64,000 nucleotides of DNA, from positions 1 through 64,000 of the forward strand of contig DATAJO010000022.1 of assembly GCA_036262075.1 (NCBI GenBank). Direction: 5' to 3'. Below are positions 1-9,381 of this stretch, piece after piece. Numbering within the stretch: the first letter of the stretch is position 1; each line of letters begins with the position of its first letter. This stretch comes from JACDBZ01 sp036262075. GTDB lineage: Bacteria; Chloroflexota; Limnocylindria; QHBO01. Position numbers and translations under genes: made by a program. A model generated the notes under the pieces. That model was not told where the DNA came from, ran no database searches, and saw only the letters and a program-made list of their open reading frames with translations.

Positions 1-162
1 CGTATCGGCCGAGGCGAGCCAGCCGCCCGCGAAGCGCACGAGGCGCAGGGTGGTCCAGGCGCCCCGCCGGTCGCGGACCGACAGGCTGCGCATGCGCCAC
101 GCCGGCCGGCCCGCCTCGTCGGCGGGACCGGCCTCGACGATCGCATCGGTCAGCTGGCTCAC
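1..162 (-). CDS. Hypothetical protein, partial (N-terminal 54 residues)
   Basis: An open frame starts with GTG at 162 and runs off the left edge without a stop. Its GTG overlaps the TGA of the glutamate dehydrogenase gene (GTGA, bases 159-162), so it is the translationally coupled next gene of that operon. The visible part is a short acidic stretch, then a segment with several Arg and Trp (RMRSLSVRDRRGAW, TTLRLVRFAGGW). No family is recognised. The coupling suggests co-expression with gdhA, but no function can be assigned. Confidence 0.6.
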   Translation of the reverse strand, partial: MSQLTDAIVEAGPADEAGRPAWRMRSLSVRDRRGAWTTLRLVRFAGGWLASADT

Positions 163-1439
163 GGGTAGCGGCCCCGGATGCGCTGCGCCTCGGCCACGCG
201 GGCGACCGCGATGGCGTGCGCCGCAAGGCGCGCGTCGATGCCATCGGCCTCGCGCACGCGGGCGACCTCGTCGTAGGCGCGGTACATCATCCCGCGCAGC
301 CGCTCGACGACCTGCTCGCGGGTCCACGCGAACGACTGGAGGTTCTGGACCCACTCGAAGTAGCTGACGATGACGCCGCCCGAGTTGCACAGGATGTCCG
401 GCACGGTCACCACGCCGCGCTCGGCGAGGATCGGGTCGGCATCGGGCGTGACCGGTCCGTTGGCGCCCTCGGCGAGGACCTTGGCGCGCACGGAGCCCGC
501 GTTCTCGGCCGTCACCTGGCCCTCGAGCGCGGCGAGGACGAGCAGGTCGACGTCCAGGGCGAGGAGCGTCGGGTTGTCGATCGGCTCGGTGCGCGGCGCG
601 CCGGCGATCGAGCCCGTCTCGGACAGGTGCGCCTTGAGCGCGGCCGGTTCGAGGCCGTTCGGGTTGTGGACACCGCCGCCGATGTCGGTGACCGCCACGA
701 TCTTGCCGCCCGCCTCGTGGATGAGCCGCGCCGCCGCCTCGCCGACGTTGCCGAAGCCCTGGACCGCGACCGTGGCGCCGGCGAGCGGGATGTCCAGCTC
801 GGCCAGGGCCCGCTCGGCGGTCATCATCACGCCCAGGCCGGTCGCGTCGGAGCGCGCCTCGGAGCCGCCGAGGCCGACCGGCTTGCCGGTCACCACGCCG
901 GGCACGGTGTAGCCGGCGTGCATGCTGACGGTGTCCATGATCCAGGCCATGACCTGGGCGTTCGTGCCCATGTCCGGGGCCGGGATGTCGGTCTCGGGGC
1001 CGATGAGCGGCTGGAGCTCGGTCGCGAAGCGGCGCGTCACGCGCTGGAGCTCATTGACCGACAGCTCGCGCGGGTCGACGGTCACGCCGCCCTTCGCGCC
1101 GCCGAACGGGACGTCGACGAGGGCGCACTTCCAGGTCATCCACATGGCGAGCGCCCGGACCTCGTCGAGGTCGGTGCTCGGGTGGTAGCGGAGGCCGCCC
1201 TTGGCCGGCCCGCGGGCCACGTTGTGCTGGACCCGGTAGCCGGTGAAGACGCGGGTCGTCCCGTCGTCCATGGTGACGGGGAAGTTGACCGTCCATTCCC
1301 GCTTCGGGACGCGGAGGATGTCCCCGATGGAAGGATCGAGGTGGAGATGATCTGCGGCCCGGTCGAACTGGGTGAGCGCGGACGTCAGCGCGTCCTGCTT
1401 CGCGACCCCCGATCGCGGCCGCTCCGGTGTAAGGGTCAT
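159..1439 (-). CDS. gdhA: Glutamate dehydrogenase (Glu/Leu/Phe/Val dehydrogenase family)
   Basis: This 426-residue enzyme interconverts glutamate and 2-oxoglutarate plus ammonium with NAD(P). Family landmarks seen are GGLRYHP at 81-87, the lysine-bearing PFGGAKGG at 111-118 with K116, and a Rossmann GFGNVG at 228-233. Length is normal for the hexameric class. The ATG at 1439 is preceded by GGAG about 10 bases upstream. The gene is divergent from the two-component operon; the 136-base gap holds a 7-bp inverted repeat (1472-1478 with 1483-1489) in the gdhA leader. Its stop overlaps the start of the next minus-strand gene. Cofactor preference cannot be read with certainty; leucine or valine dehydrogenase is less likely given length and motifs. 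Confidence 0.93.
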   Translation of the reverse strand: MTLTPERPRSGVAKQDALTSALTQFDRAADHLHLDPSIGDILRVPKREWTVNFPVTMDDGTTRVFTGYRVQHNVARGPAKGGLRYHPSTDLDEVRALAMWMTWKCALVDVPFGGAKGGVTVDPRELSVNELQRVTRRFATELQPLIGPETDIPAPDMGTNAQVMAWIMDTVSMHAGYTVPGVVTGKPVGLGGSEARSDATGLGVMMTAERALAELDIPLAGATVAVQGFGNVGEAAARLIHEAGGKIVAVTDIGGGVHNPNGLEPAALKAHLSETGSIAGAPRTEPIDNPTLLALDVDLLVLAALEGQVTAENAGSVRAKVLAEGANGPVTPDADPILAERGVVTVPDILCNSGGVIVSYFEWVQNLQSFAWTREQVVERLRGMMYRAYDEVARVREADGIDARLAAHAIAVARVAEAQRIRGRYP

Positions 1440-1537
1440 CGTTCGCGGTGCTCCATGTCAGGTTGGCGCGACCGGGCACGGATGCCCGGCCGCAATCGGC
1501 ATCTTCGCCCCCGCACGTGACGGATCGGCTTGCCGAA

Positions 1538-1568
1538 CATGAACGCTGCATGAACGGGGCCGTATGCT
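1538..1568 (+). promoter_or_regulatory. Promoter with 11-bp-phased direct repeat before the two-component operon
   Basis: CATGAACG occurs at 1538-1545 and again at 1549-1556, exactly 11 bases apart. A -10-like TATGCT follows at 1563-1568, seven bases before the ATG at 1576. With a 17-base spacer the -35 position (1540-1545) falls inside the first repeat, and no good -35 hexamer exists. Direct repeats one helical turn apart are the usual binding format of OmpR/PhoB-family regulators, such as the one encoded downstream. Autoactivation is therefore inferred. Confidence 0.5.
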
Positions 1569-1575
1569 TGCCCCG

Positions 1576-2549
1576 ATGAGCCAGCAAGGCCGCGTCGACG
1601 ACGCGCTCGGCGTCCCGGTGCTCGCCCTGCTCGACGAGCCGATGACCGCGGCCGAGCTGGCGGCCACGATGAGCGGCGACGGGCTCGAGCTGAGCGCCCG
1701 CCGCGCCGGCGACGCGCTCGCCGGGCTCGTCCGCCTCGGCCTGGCGCGGGTCGCCGGCTACGACGACGGCGAGGCGCGCTACGTCACCACCTCGCTCGGC
1801 CAGCGCGCCGCCTCGGCGCTCGTCACCGCCGACCCGGCCCTGCGGCTCGGGCTCGAGGAGCTCGAGCGGCTCCGCTCCGACCTGCTCGCCACGGTCGGCC
1901 ACGAGCTGCGCACCCCGCTGACCGCGATCCGCACCAGCGCCGGCCTGCTCCTCGATCCGGGGCTCGAGGCCACCGACGAGCAGCGCCGCCAGCTGCTCGG
2001 GGCGATCGGTCGCAGCGCGGACCGCATGCAGCAGCTGCTCACCGAGCTCCTCGACCTCGCGCGCCTGCGCGCCGGGGCGATCGAGATGGCCCGCGACCGG
2101 TTCGACGCCCGCGAGCTCGCGCGCGACGTCGCGGTCGCCGTGGAGCCCATGGCCGCGGCGCGCCAGCAGCTCATCCGCCTCGAGCTGCCCGACACGGCCG
2201 TGCCGGTGGAGGGAGATCGCCGTCGCCTCGAGCAGGCGCTCCTCAACCTCGTCACCAACGCCCAGAAGTTCTCGCGCGCCGGCGCCGACGTGACGATCGA
2301 GGTCCGCGGCGATGGCGGGCGCGCGTCCTGGACGGTCGTCGACGAGGGCCCGGGGATCGGTCCGGAGGCGAAGGCCCGGCTGTTCGAGCGCTTCTTCGTC
2401 GGCGCCTCGGACCGGCGGGGCGGCACGGGCATCGGCCTCCCGACGGCGCTCGCCATCGCGCAGGCCCACGACGGCACGATCGAGGTCGAGTCCGAGCTCG
2501 GCCAGGGCAGCACGTTCCGGCTCATCGTGCCGCTCGGCGGCGCGGACCG

Positions 2550-2553
<4 letters not shown>
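1576..2553 (+). CDS. Soluble sensor histidine kinase with N-terminal winged-helix-like domain
   Basis: This 325-residue kinase has no membrane segment. Residues 1 to about 85 resemble a winged helix (LLDEPMTAAELA, a recognition-helix-like stretch ending in LAGLVRLGLARV, then a wing). The kinase core follows: H-box VGHELRTPLTAIRTS with the phospho-acceptor near H109, N-box LLNLVTNAQKFS, G1 DEGPGIG, F-box LFERFFVG and G2 GGTGIGL. The response-regulator gene overlaps its stop by four bases. I prefer ATG 1576 over the in-frame ATG at 1564 because TATGCT lies seven bases upstream of 1576 and no SD is present, consistent with a leaderless mRNA. The stimulus is unknown; the N-terminal domain may bind DNA or a ligand. 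Confidence 0.88.
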
Positions 2554-3248
<695 letters not shown>

Positions 3249-3325
3249 GCCGGGTGGCCGACGCCGCCTGGCGTGAACGAACGTCCGGAGGGGGCGTCCG
3301 AACCGGAGTGGTAGGAGGACCCATC

Positions 3326-4090
3326 GTGAGGAGCTTGCGCACATACGTCACGCCGATCGCGGTGGCGGCCGCCGTCATCCTGGTATGGCTGCAGCTGCCC
3401 GAGGACTGGCCGATCAGCCGGCCGGAGGGGACGCTCAACCAGGTCCTGACGATCGCCTTCTGGGTGCTGTCGATCATCGTCGTCGTCCTGCTGTTCATGG
3501 ACCGCCACGAGCCCGAGGCGTCCGAGGTCGAGGTCACCGGTCCGCCGTTCGCGCGCTACCTGTTCTCGAACACCCGCGCCGGCCTGTTCTGGCTGCCGAT
3601 CCGGCTGTTCCTGGGCTTCTCGTGGCTGACCTCGGGCCTCGGCAAGGCCTTCTCGCCGGAGGGCGGCTGGCTCGACGGCGGCTCGGCCCTGGCCGCGTAC
3701 TGGGAGCGCGCGGTGAGCATCCCCGAGGCGCCGGCCCGGCCGCCGATCACGTACGACTGGTACCGCGACTTCCTGAACTTCCTGCTCCAGGGCAATCACG
3801 AGGGCTGGTTCGCCTGGATCGTCGTGCTCGGCGAGATCGCCGTCGGCCTCGCGCTCATCCTCGGGGCGCTGACCGGCATCGCGGCCTTCTTCGGCGCCCT
3901 GATGAACATGAGCTTCCTGCTCGCCGGCTCGGCGTCGACGAACCCGGTGCTGTTCACCGCGGCCATCGGCCTCATGCTCGCCTGGCGCGTCGCCGGCTGG
4001 TACGGGCTCGATCGCTGGCTGCTGCCGATGCTCGGCACGCCATGGCGGGCGCAGGTGACCGAGCGTCGACCGTCGTCCAGCGTCACCTGA
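3326..4090 (+). CDS. DoxX-family integral membrane protein
   Basis: The predicted 254-residue protein has two N-terminal hydrophobic segments, a soluble connector, then a DoxX-like core with LFWLPIRLFLGFSWLTSGLG, a loop rich in Trp and Tyr, and helices around WIVVLGEIAVGLALILG. DoxX/DoxD proteins are quinone-linked or redox-related membrane proteins, first known from thiosulfate:quinone oxidoreductase; the substrate here is unknown. The start is GTG 3326, fixed by AGGAGG at 3313-3318 seven bases upstream. The same frame stays open far upstream through the regulator gene, but that part is antisense-like low-quality sequence. A second DoxX gene lies tail-to-tail beyond the terminator. Confidence 0.85.
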   Translation: MRSLRTYVTPIAVAAAVILVWLQLPEDWPISRPEGTLNQVLTIAFWVLSIIVVVLLFMDRHEPEASEVEVTGPPFARYLFSNTRAGLFWLPIRLFLGFSWLTSGLGKAFSPEGGWLDGGSALAAYWERAVSIPEAPARPPITYDWYRDFLNFLLQGNHEGWFAWIVVLGEIAVGLALILGALTGIAAFFGALMNMSFLLAGSASTNPVLFTAAIGLMLAWRVAGWYGLDRWLLPMLGTPWRAQVTERRPSSSVT

Positions 4091-4113
4091 CCGCGGGACG
4101 ATCCCGGACACAG

Positions 4114-4146
4114 CGAAGCGCCGCCCTGTGGCCGGGCGGCGCTTCG
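4114..4146. terminator. Bidirectional hairpin between convergent DoxX genes
   Basis: A perfect 13-bp inverted repeat (arms 4114-4126 and 4134-4146, loop TGTGGCC) sits in the 72-base gap between the two convergent genes. No U-tract is present on either side, but the position and strength make a two-way terminator likely. Confidence 0.75.
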
Positions 4147-4162
4147 ACGGGGCTGGCGAGGA

Positions 4163-4744
4163 TCAGGCTGGCAGCGGCGCGGTGAGCGGCTGCTCGGCCC
4201 GCGGGTAGCGGAGCACGTCGCCGGACAGGAGCCAGCGGCGGACGCCCGCCGAGACCGACTCGGCGAACGAGCGATCGAGGCCGTAGAAGTTGCCGGCGCC
4301 GATGTAGCCGATGAACCCGGTGACGACGGCATAGGTCAGGTGCTGGTTGACGATGCCGTGCTCGAACTCCCAGGCGGCCAGGAAGAAGAACACCATCATC
4401 AGGGTCCCCATCAGCGCGCTGAACCGCGTCAGCAGGCCGAGGATGAGCCCGATGCCGATGCCGATCTGGCCCCACGGCACGAGGATATTGATGACCGTCA
4501 TCGCCGCGTCGTTGCCCGCGAGCCCGACCCATAGCCCGTTCGTCGGGTTGTAGATCTCACCCTCGACCGGGCCGGCCACGAACGGCCAGCCGAGCGTGCC
4601 GGCGGTGCCGAACTGGAGGAAGCCGGTCGCGTCGAACGGCTCGGGACCGAAGACCTTGGCCAAGCCGGCCCACAGGAAGATGACGCCGACGACGACGCGC
4701 AGGATGGCGACGCCGATTTGATGCGATCGCTCCACGACGTACAT
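4163..4744 (-). CDS. DoxX-family membrane protein
   Basis: This 193-residue protein has four predicted helices. It starts with VAILRVVVGVIFLWAGLAKV, a classic DoxX first helix, followed by INILVPWGQIGIGIGLILGL and LMMVFFFLAAWEFEHG. The ATG at 4744 follows GAGGG at a suitable distance; an in-frame GTG at 4759 lies inside that SD and is less likely. It is distinct from the 254-residue DoxX protein at 3326-4090 and faces it across a strong hairpin. A role in redox or quinone chemistry at the membrane is inferred from family only. Confidence 0.85.
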   Translation of the reverse strand: MYVVERSHQIGVAILRVVVGVIFLWAGLAKVFGPEPFDATGFLQFGTAGTLGWPFVAGPVEGEIYNPTNGLWVGLAGNDAAMTVINILVPWGQIGIGIGLILGLLTRFSALMGTLMMVFFFLAAWEFEHGIVNQHLTYAVVTGFIGYIGAGNFYGLDRSFAESVSAGVRRWLLSGDVLRYPRAEQPLTAPLPA

Positions 4745-4801
4745 GGTTCCGACCCTCACTCGTGTGCCCCGATCCGTCTCGGGGCCTCTCCGGCCACGCT
4801 A

Positions 4802-4843
4802 CGAGCGGGCCGAGCGGCGCGACAGGGCACATCGGCCCGCTCG
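4802..4843. repeat. 12-bp inverted repeat in a divergent intergenic region
   Basis: CGAGCGGGCCGA (4802-4813) is repeated in perfect inverted form at 4832-4843 with an 18-base spacer. It lies between the divergent DoxX and MFS genes. It could be an operator read by a dimeric regulator or a hairpin in one leader. Nothing else is seen in the gap except a possible -10 (GATCAT, 4881-4886) next to the MFS start. Confidence 0.5.
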
Positions 4844-4892
4844 GCGATGGGCTGAGCGGCCCTGTTTGGCGGTGGGATGGGATCATCGGCCG

Positions 4893-6143
4893 ATGCGCTT
4901 CCGTCCCTACCTCGCGCTGCTGCGCGAGAACCCGGCCTTCGCCCGGCTGTACGGCGCCCAGCTCATCAGCTTCGCCGGCGAGTGGTTCGCCACGGTCGCC
5001 CTGCTCGGGCTCGTGCTCGACCTCACCGGCTCGGCCGCCGCGGCCTCGCTCGTGCTCGTGCTCCAGACCGGCGGCTTCGCCGCGGTCGCGCCGTTCGCTG
5101 GCGTCGTCGCCGACCGGCTCGACCGCCGCCGGCTGCTCGTCGCCGCCAACGCGGCACGCGCCCCGCTGCCGCTCCTGTTCCTCATCGGCGCCCAGAACGA
5201 GCTGCTGTGGCTCGTGTTCCTGACGATCGGCCTCCTCGCCGCCGGGGCGGCCGCCTTCGAGCCGACCTCGAGCGCCTCGCTGCCGAACCTCGTCGATCGT
5301 GAGCGGCTGCCGGAGGCGAACGTCCTCATCGGCTCGGCATGGGGGACGATGCTCGCCGTCGGCGCCGGGGTAGGCGGCCTGGCGGCCGCGGTGCTCGGGC
5401 GGGAGGCGGTGTTCGTGATCAACGCCGCCACGTTCGCGATCTCGGCCTGGATCATCTCCGGCATCCGGCGACCGCTCCAGGAGCCGCGCGACCACGACGT
5501 CGACGCGCCGCACCCGCCGTTCCTCGAGGCGGCGCGGACGGCGATCGCCTTTGCCCGGGGGCATCGGCTGGTCGGCGTGTTCCTGCTGTCGAAGATGAGC
5601 TTCGGCTTCGGGACCGGGATCGTGGCGCTGCTGGCCGTGTTCGGGGCGGAGGTCTTCGGGGCCGGCGACGCCGGCATCGGCATGCTGTTCGCCGCGCGTG
5701 GCCTCGGGGCCGTCTCCGGCCCGTTCCTCGCCCGCGCCATCTTCGGCACGAGCGACCGGGCGCTGCTCCTCGGCATCCTCGCCTCGCTCGTGGCGATCGT
5801 CGTGTGCTACGGGCTCTTCCCGCTGGCCCCGGCCATCGGCGTCGCCGCGCTCCTCGTGTTCGGTGCCCACCTCGGCGGCGGCGCGCAATGGACGCTCTCC
5901 ACGCTCGGCCTCCAACGCTCGACGCCGCATGCGCTCCGGGGCCGGCTGTTCAGCTTCGACTACGCCCTGGTGACGATGACGATCGCCTTCTCGACCCTCG
6001 CCGCGGGGCTCGTGGCCGACGCCATCTCCCCCTCGGTCGCGGTGTGGACCATGGTCGCGCTCATCATGCTGGCGGGCTCGGCCTGGGCGGCGTTCGCCGC
6101 GCCCCTGCTGGGTGCACGGACCGCGGCACAACCGGACCGATGA
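4893..6143 (+). CDS. MFS transporter (MFS_3/DHA3-like permease)
   Basis: The 416-residue protein has about twelve hydrophobic segments and the MFS loop motif GVVADRLDRRRLL between helices 2 and 3. Overall layout matches the MFS_3 group, which includes macrolide exporters and siderophore exporters; the substrate cannot be deduced. ATG 4893 was chosen because conserved sequence begins there (FRPYLALLRENPAFARLYGAQ). GATCAT ends six bases upstream with no SD, as in other leaderless-type starts in this window. The frame stays open for 50 further codons upstream, but those lack hydrophobic or conserved character. Confidence 0.87.
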   Translation: MRFRPYLALLRENPAFARLYGAQLISFAGEWFATVALLGLVLDLTGSAAAASLVLVLQTGGFAAVAPFAGVVADRLDRRRLLVAANAARAPLPLLFLIGAQNELLWLVFLTIGLLAAGAAAFEPTSSASLPNLVDRERLPEANVLIGSAWGTMLAVGAGVGGLAAAVLGREAVFVINAATFAISAWIISGIRRPLQEPRDHDVDAPHPPFLEAARTAIAFARGHRLVGVFLLSKMSFGFGTGIVALLAVFGAEVFGAGDAGIGMLFAARGLGAVSGPFLARAIFGTSDRALLLGILASLVAIVVCYGLFPLAPAIGVAALLVFGAHLGGGAQWTLSTLGLQRSTPHALRGRLFSFDYALVTMTIAFSTLAAGLVADAISPSVAVWTMVALIMLAGSAWAAFAAPLLGARTAAQPDR

Positions 6144-6233
6144 GCGAGCCGGGACGCCCGGGACGCGAGGCGCCGTGGCGCCCGGCCGTCCGCGAGGCCG
6201 TCGCGCGCGGCTGACCCTCGGCGCCGGTCGCGA

Positions 6234-7298
6234 TCAGGAGGCCCGCGCCGTGCCTCGGGCGGCGGTGGCGAGCAGCTCGCGCTCGTAGGCGTCGACCATG
6301 CGGTCGACCCCGAGCTCGCGCCGCGCCCGCTCGCGGATGGCGCGACGGTCCAGCGTGCGCGCCGAGCGCACGGCGTCGACGAGGCCGGCCTCCTCGCCGG
6401 GGTCCACCAGCCAGCCGCCGACCGCGTGGGGCACCACCTCGGGCAGCGCGCCGCGACGGTAGGCGACGACCGGGCAGCCCGCCATCTGCGCCTCGGCCGC
6501 CACGAGGCCGAACGGCTCGTCCCAGGCGATCGGCATGAGCAGCACCGCCGACCGTGCCATGAGCTGGAACAGCGCCTCGCGCGAGAGCGCACCCACGAGC
6601 TCCGCCGGCCGGAGGAGCGGCGCCACCGCCGACGCGTGGTAGTGCGGGTCGTACACGTCCCCGACGACGAGGACGGCCAGCCCGGCGCGGCGCGCGGCGC
6701 GGATGCCCGCATCGGTGCCCTTCTCCGGGGCGATGCGCCCGGCGATGAGCGCGACCGGGAGCGTCGGTCCGCCGGCCGGCTCGAGGTCGCGGACGCCGTT
6801 CGGCAGGAGCGTGACGTCCCGACCGGTGGCGCGCTGCCACGCGCGACGGGCATGCCGCGACACCGTCGCCAGACGGCCCTCCGTGCGTCGGGCCGCGGCG
6901 AGCACCCCGTCCTCCATCGGCGGGAGGTGGAGGGTGTGCACGGTGGGCAGGCCATCGGCCAGGCCGAACGGAGACGCGTCGAACGCGTGCTGGCTCACGA
7001 CCTCCGGTCGGTCGGCGCGGACCTCCTCGAACAGCCGGACGAAGCCGCGGTCGAGGGCCCGGAGCGCCGTCGCGGACGGTCGCCCTCCGACCCGCACGGA
7101 CGCGGCCGCGGCCGCGGCGTCGACCGGCACCTCGACGATCCGGCAGCCGTCGGCCGTCGATCCCTCGGCGGCATAGATCGTCGCCTCGTGGCCCCGGGCT
7201 GCCAGCCCGCGCGCCAGGTCGACGATGACCGCGTGCGGGCCGTTCGCCTCGGCCGGGCGGATCGGCGAGACGAGGGAGGCGACGAGCGCGACGCGCAT
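6234..7298 (-). CDS. GT4-type glycosyltransferase (GT-B fold)
   Basis: The 354-residue protein starts with VALVASLVSPIRPAEANGPH, the loop typical of GT4 family enzymes that transfer sugars from nucleotide donors. It has a C-terminal donor-binding half with LIAGRIAPEKGTD and the acidic motif DEPFGLVAAEAQMAGCPVVAY (E-x7-E type). The ATG at 7298 shares one base with the TGA of the preceding reductase gene (TGATG), so it is the last gene of the folE operon. The acceptor is unknown. Its place in an operon with pterin genes is unusual and may reflect a glycosylated cofactor or simple co-transcription. Confidence 0.87.
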   Translation of the reverse strand: MRVALVASLVSPIRPAEANGPHAVIVDLARGLAARGHEATIYAAEGSTADGCRIVEVPVDAAAAAASVRVGGRPSATALRALDRGFVRLFEEVRADRPEVVSQHAFDASPFGLADGLPTVHTLHLPPMEDGVLAAARRTEGRLATVSRHARRAWQRATGRDVTLLPNGVRDLEPAGGPTLPVALIAGRIAPEKGTDAGIRAARRAGLAVLVVGDVYDPHYHASAVAPLLRPAELVGALSREALFQLMARSAVLLMPIAWDEPFGLVAAEAQMAGCPVVAYRRGALPEVVPHAVGGWLVDPGEEAGLVDAVRSARTLDRRAIRERARRELGVDRMVDAYERELLATAARGTARAS

Positions 7299-8518
7299 CA
7301 GGCCGCCCGGGTCAGCGGCACCGATGCGTCGGCGAGGCGCTCGGGGTCGACCCGCTCCTCGGACTCGACGAGGCGCTGGAGCTCGTCGCCGTCGTCCCAC
7401 AGGTTGACGTTCATCGCCGCGATGACCCGGCCGTCGGCCAGCCAGAAGGCGTGGAACTCGCGTGCGTCGACGTCGCCACGGATGACGACCCGGCCCCACT
7501 CCGGCGCGTGGCCGCGGTACTCCATGCCGAGGTCGAACTGGTCCGAGTAGAAGTACGGCGTCCGGGCATACGGCTCGTTCGCGCCGAGGATGTTCGCCGC
7601 GGCGGCCTTGCCCTGGTGGATGGCGTTGTCCCAGTGCTCGACGCGGAGATGCCGGCCGAAGCGCGGATGCCAGGCGGCCGCCACGTCGCCCGCGGCGTAG
7701 ATGCTCGGCACCGAGGTGCGCAGGTGCTCGTCGACGAGGATCGCGCCGTCGCGCGTCTCGAGGCCGGCGCGCGTGGCGAGCTTGATCCGTGGCTTCGCCC
7801 CGACGCCGACCACGACGAGGCCACCGGGCACGACGCGCCCGTCGGCGAGCCGGACGCCCTCGGCGCGTTCGTCGCCCTCGATCCCCGCGACGTGCCCGCG
7901 CACGAGGTGGACGCCGTGCTCGAGATGGACGGCACGGTACACGTCGGCGACGTCCGGCCCGAGGACGCGCTCGAGCGGCCGATCGAGGTTCGAGACGAGC
8001 GTCACGTCGTGGCCGAGCTGCCGCAGCGACGCGGCGACCTCGCTGCCGATCCAGCCCCCGCCGACGACCACGGTCGCGCTGGCGCGGGCGGCCGCCTCGC
8101 GGATGGCATCGGCGTCGGCCGCGGTCCGCAGGTAGCGCACGCCCTCGAGGTAGGCGCGGGTCGAGCCGAGCGTCCGTGGCTCCGCCCCGGTCGCGATCAG
8201 GAGCGCGTCGTAGGGCAGGTTCGTGCCGTCGTCGAGGTTCAGCATCCGCGCCGTCGGGTCGAGGGTCACGGCGCGGCGCCCGCGGAGGAGCTCGATGCCC
8301 TGCTCCTCGTAATCGGCCAGCGGCCGGACGTGGGCCTCCTCGATCGGCTTCTCGCCGCGCAGGTACTCCTTCGACAGGGGCGGGCGCTCGTACGGCGGCT
8401 CGGACTCCTCGCTGACGAGGACGATGCGGTTCGCGTACCCGTGCTCCCGAAGGGCGAAGGCGGCGTTCGCACCGGCGAGGCCGCCTCCGACGATGACGAC
8501 GGAGTCGAGGGCGTTCAT
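7298..8518 (-). CDS. FAD-dependent NAD(P)H oxidoreductase (rubredoxin/ferredoxin reductase type)
   Basis: This 406-residue flavoprotein has an N-terminal FAD-binding VIVGGGLAGANAA, then PPYERPPLSKEYL typical of ferredoxin/rubredoxin reductases, a central NAD(P)-binding VVVGGGWIGSEVA, and a C-terminal FAD motif SIYAAGDVAA. It would pass electrons from NAD(P)H to a small redox partner, none of which is adjacent. ATG 8518 overlaps the TGA of the upstream reductase gene (ATGA) and GGGAG lies upstream. The stop overlaps the glycosyltransferase start. Family assignment is firm; the partner is unknown. Confidence 0.9.
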   Translation of the reverse strand: MNALDSVVIVGGGLAGANAAFALREHGYANRIVLVSEESEPPYERPPLSKEYLRGEKPIEEAHVRPLADYEEQGIELLRGRRAVTLDPTARMLNLDDGTNLPYDALLIATGAEPRTLGSTRAYLEGVRYLRTAADADAIREAAARASATVVVGGGWIGSEVAASLRQLGHDVTLVSNLDRPLERVLGPDVADVYRAVHLEHGVHLVRGHVAGIEGDERAEGVRLADGRVVPGGLVVVGVGAKPRIKLATRAGLETRDGAILVDEHLRTSVPSIYAAGDVAAAWHPRFGRHLRVEHWDNAIHQGKAAAANILGANEPYARTPYFYSDQFDLGMEYRGHAPEWGRVVIRGDVDAREFHAFWLADGRVIAAMNVNLWDDGDELQRLVESEERVDPERLADASVPLTRAA

Positions 8519-9381
8519 GGCAGGAGGTCTCCCTTCAGGCGGTAGCGGGTGAACAGGTGGTCGTCGGCGACGCGGAGGTCGACGAGCTGCGCCCACGGGG
8601 CGCGGTTGACGTCGAAGGCGGTGCCCTCGACCAGGCCGAGGCGTGGGACCGCCGGCGCGCGGCCGGCGATCTGGGGCGCGACGGTGAGGAACAGCTCGTC
8701 GACGAGCCGGGCCTCGAGCAGCTGCCCGATGAGATGCGGCCCGCCCTCGCACAGCACGAGCCGGGCGCCACGCTCGGCGAGCGCGCCGAGCACGCCGTCC
8801 GGCGTCACGACGCGCCCGAGCACGCGGACCTCGACGTGCGGCGGAATCGGCCTGGCGGCGAGCGACGCCGCGCCGGCGTCGGTGGTCAGGAGGAGGACGG
8901 GAACCTCCGGATCGGCGAGGCCGGGATGGGCGAGGTCGAGCGCACCACGGGCGGTGACCACGGCCGTGATCGGCTGGGGTGCCAGCCCGAGGCGGGAGCG
9001 CAGGTCGGCGAAGGCGTCGGCGCTCGGCGGATGGATGCCGGCCGGCGTCCAGCGATCGTCGGGCGCGGCGCGGACCGTGCCGGCACCGACCAGGACGGCG
9101 TCCGCCAGCGCGCGGAGCATGCCCATCACCAGCCGATCGGGCTCGAAGAACCCGCTGATCTCGCCGCCGCCGGCGGCCTCGGGCGTCGCGTACGACACCA
9201 CGCCGTCGAGCGTCGAGACGAAGTTCGCGACGACGGTCGGCCGGTCGCTGCGCAGCGGGATCGCGAGCGGCCCGCCGTAGCGCTCCTCAAGCGCGGCGCC
9301 GTCCGCGGTGCGGGCCGGCGGCCGCACGGGTGGGGCGGGCAGCAGCGGCCGCAGCGACGGCGCCCGCGGAGGCGCGATCAC
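8515..9381 (-). CDS. RibD C-terminal-domain (dihydrofolate reductase-fold) protein
   Basis: The 288-residue protein carries a RibD_C/DHFR-like reductase domain: VVANFVSTLDGVVS near the N-terminus, ADAVLVGAGTVRA, ERGARLVLCEGGPHLIGQLL and DELFLTVAPQIAGR. It lacks the RibD deaminase domain, so it is not a complete RibD. GTG 9381 overlaps the folE TGA (GTGA), showing tight coupling to GTP cyclohydrolase I. A RibD-like protein of mycobacteria (Rv2671) has dihydrofolate reductase activity, so a pterin or folate reductase role is a reasonable inference. A riboflavin pyrimidine reductase role is the alternative. Confidence 0.87.
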   Translation of the reverse strand: MIAPPRAPSLRPLLPAPPVRPPARTADGAALEERYGGPLAIPLRSDRPTVVANFVSTLDGVVSYATPEAAGGGEISGFFEPDRLVMGMLRALADAVLVGAGTVRAAPDDRWTPAGIHPPSADAFADLRSRLGLAPQPITAVVTARGALDLAHPGLADPEVPVLLLTTDAGAASLAARPIPPHVEVRVLGRVVTPDGVLGALAERGARLVLCEGGPHLIGQLLEARLVDELFLTVAPQIAGRAPAVPRLGLVEGTAFDVNRAPWAQLVDLRVADDHLFTRYRLKGDLLP

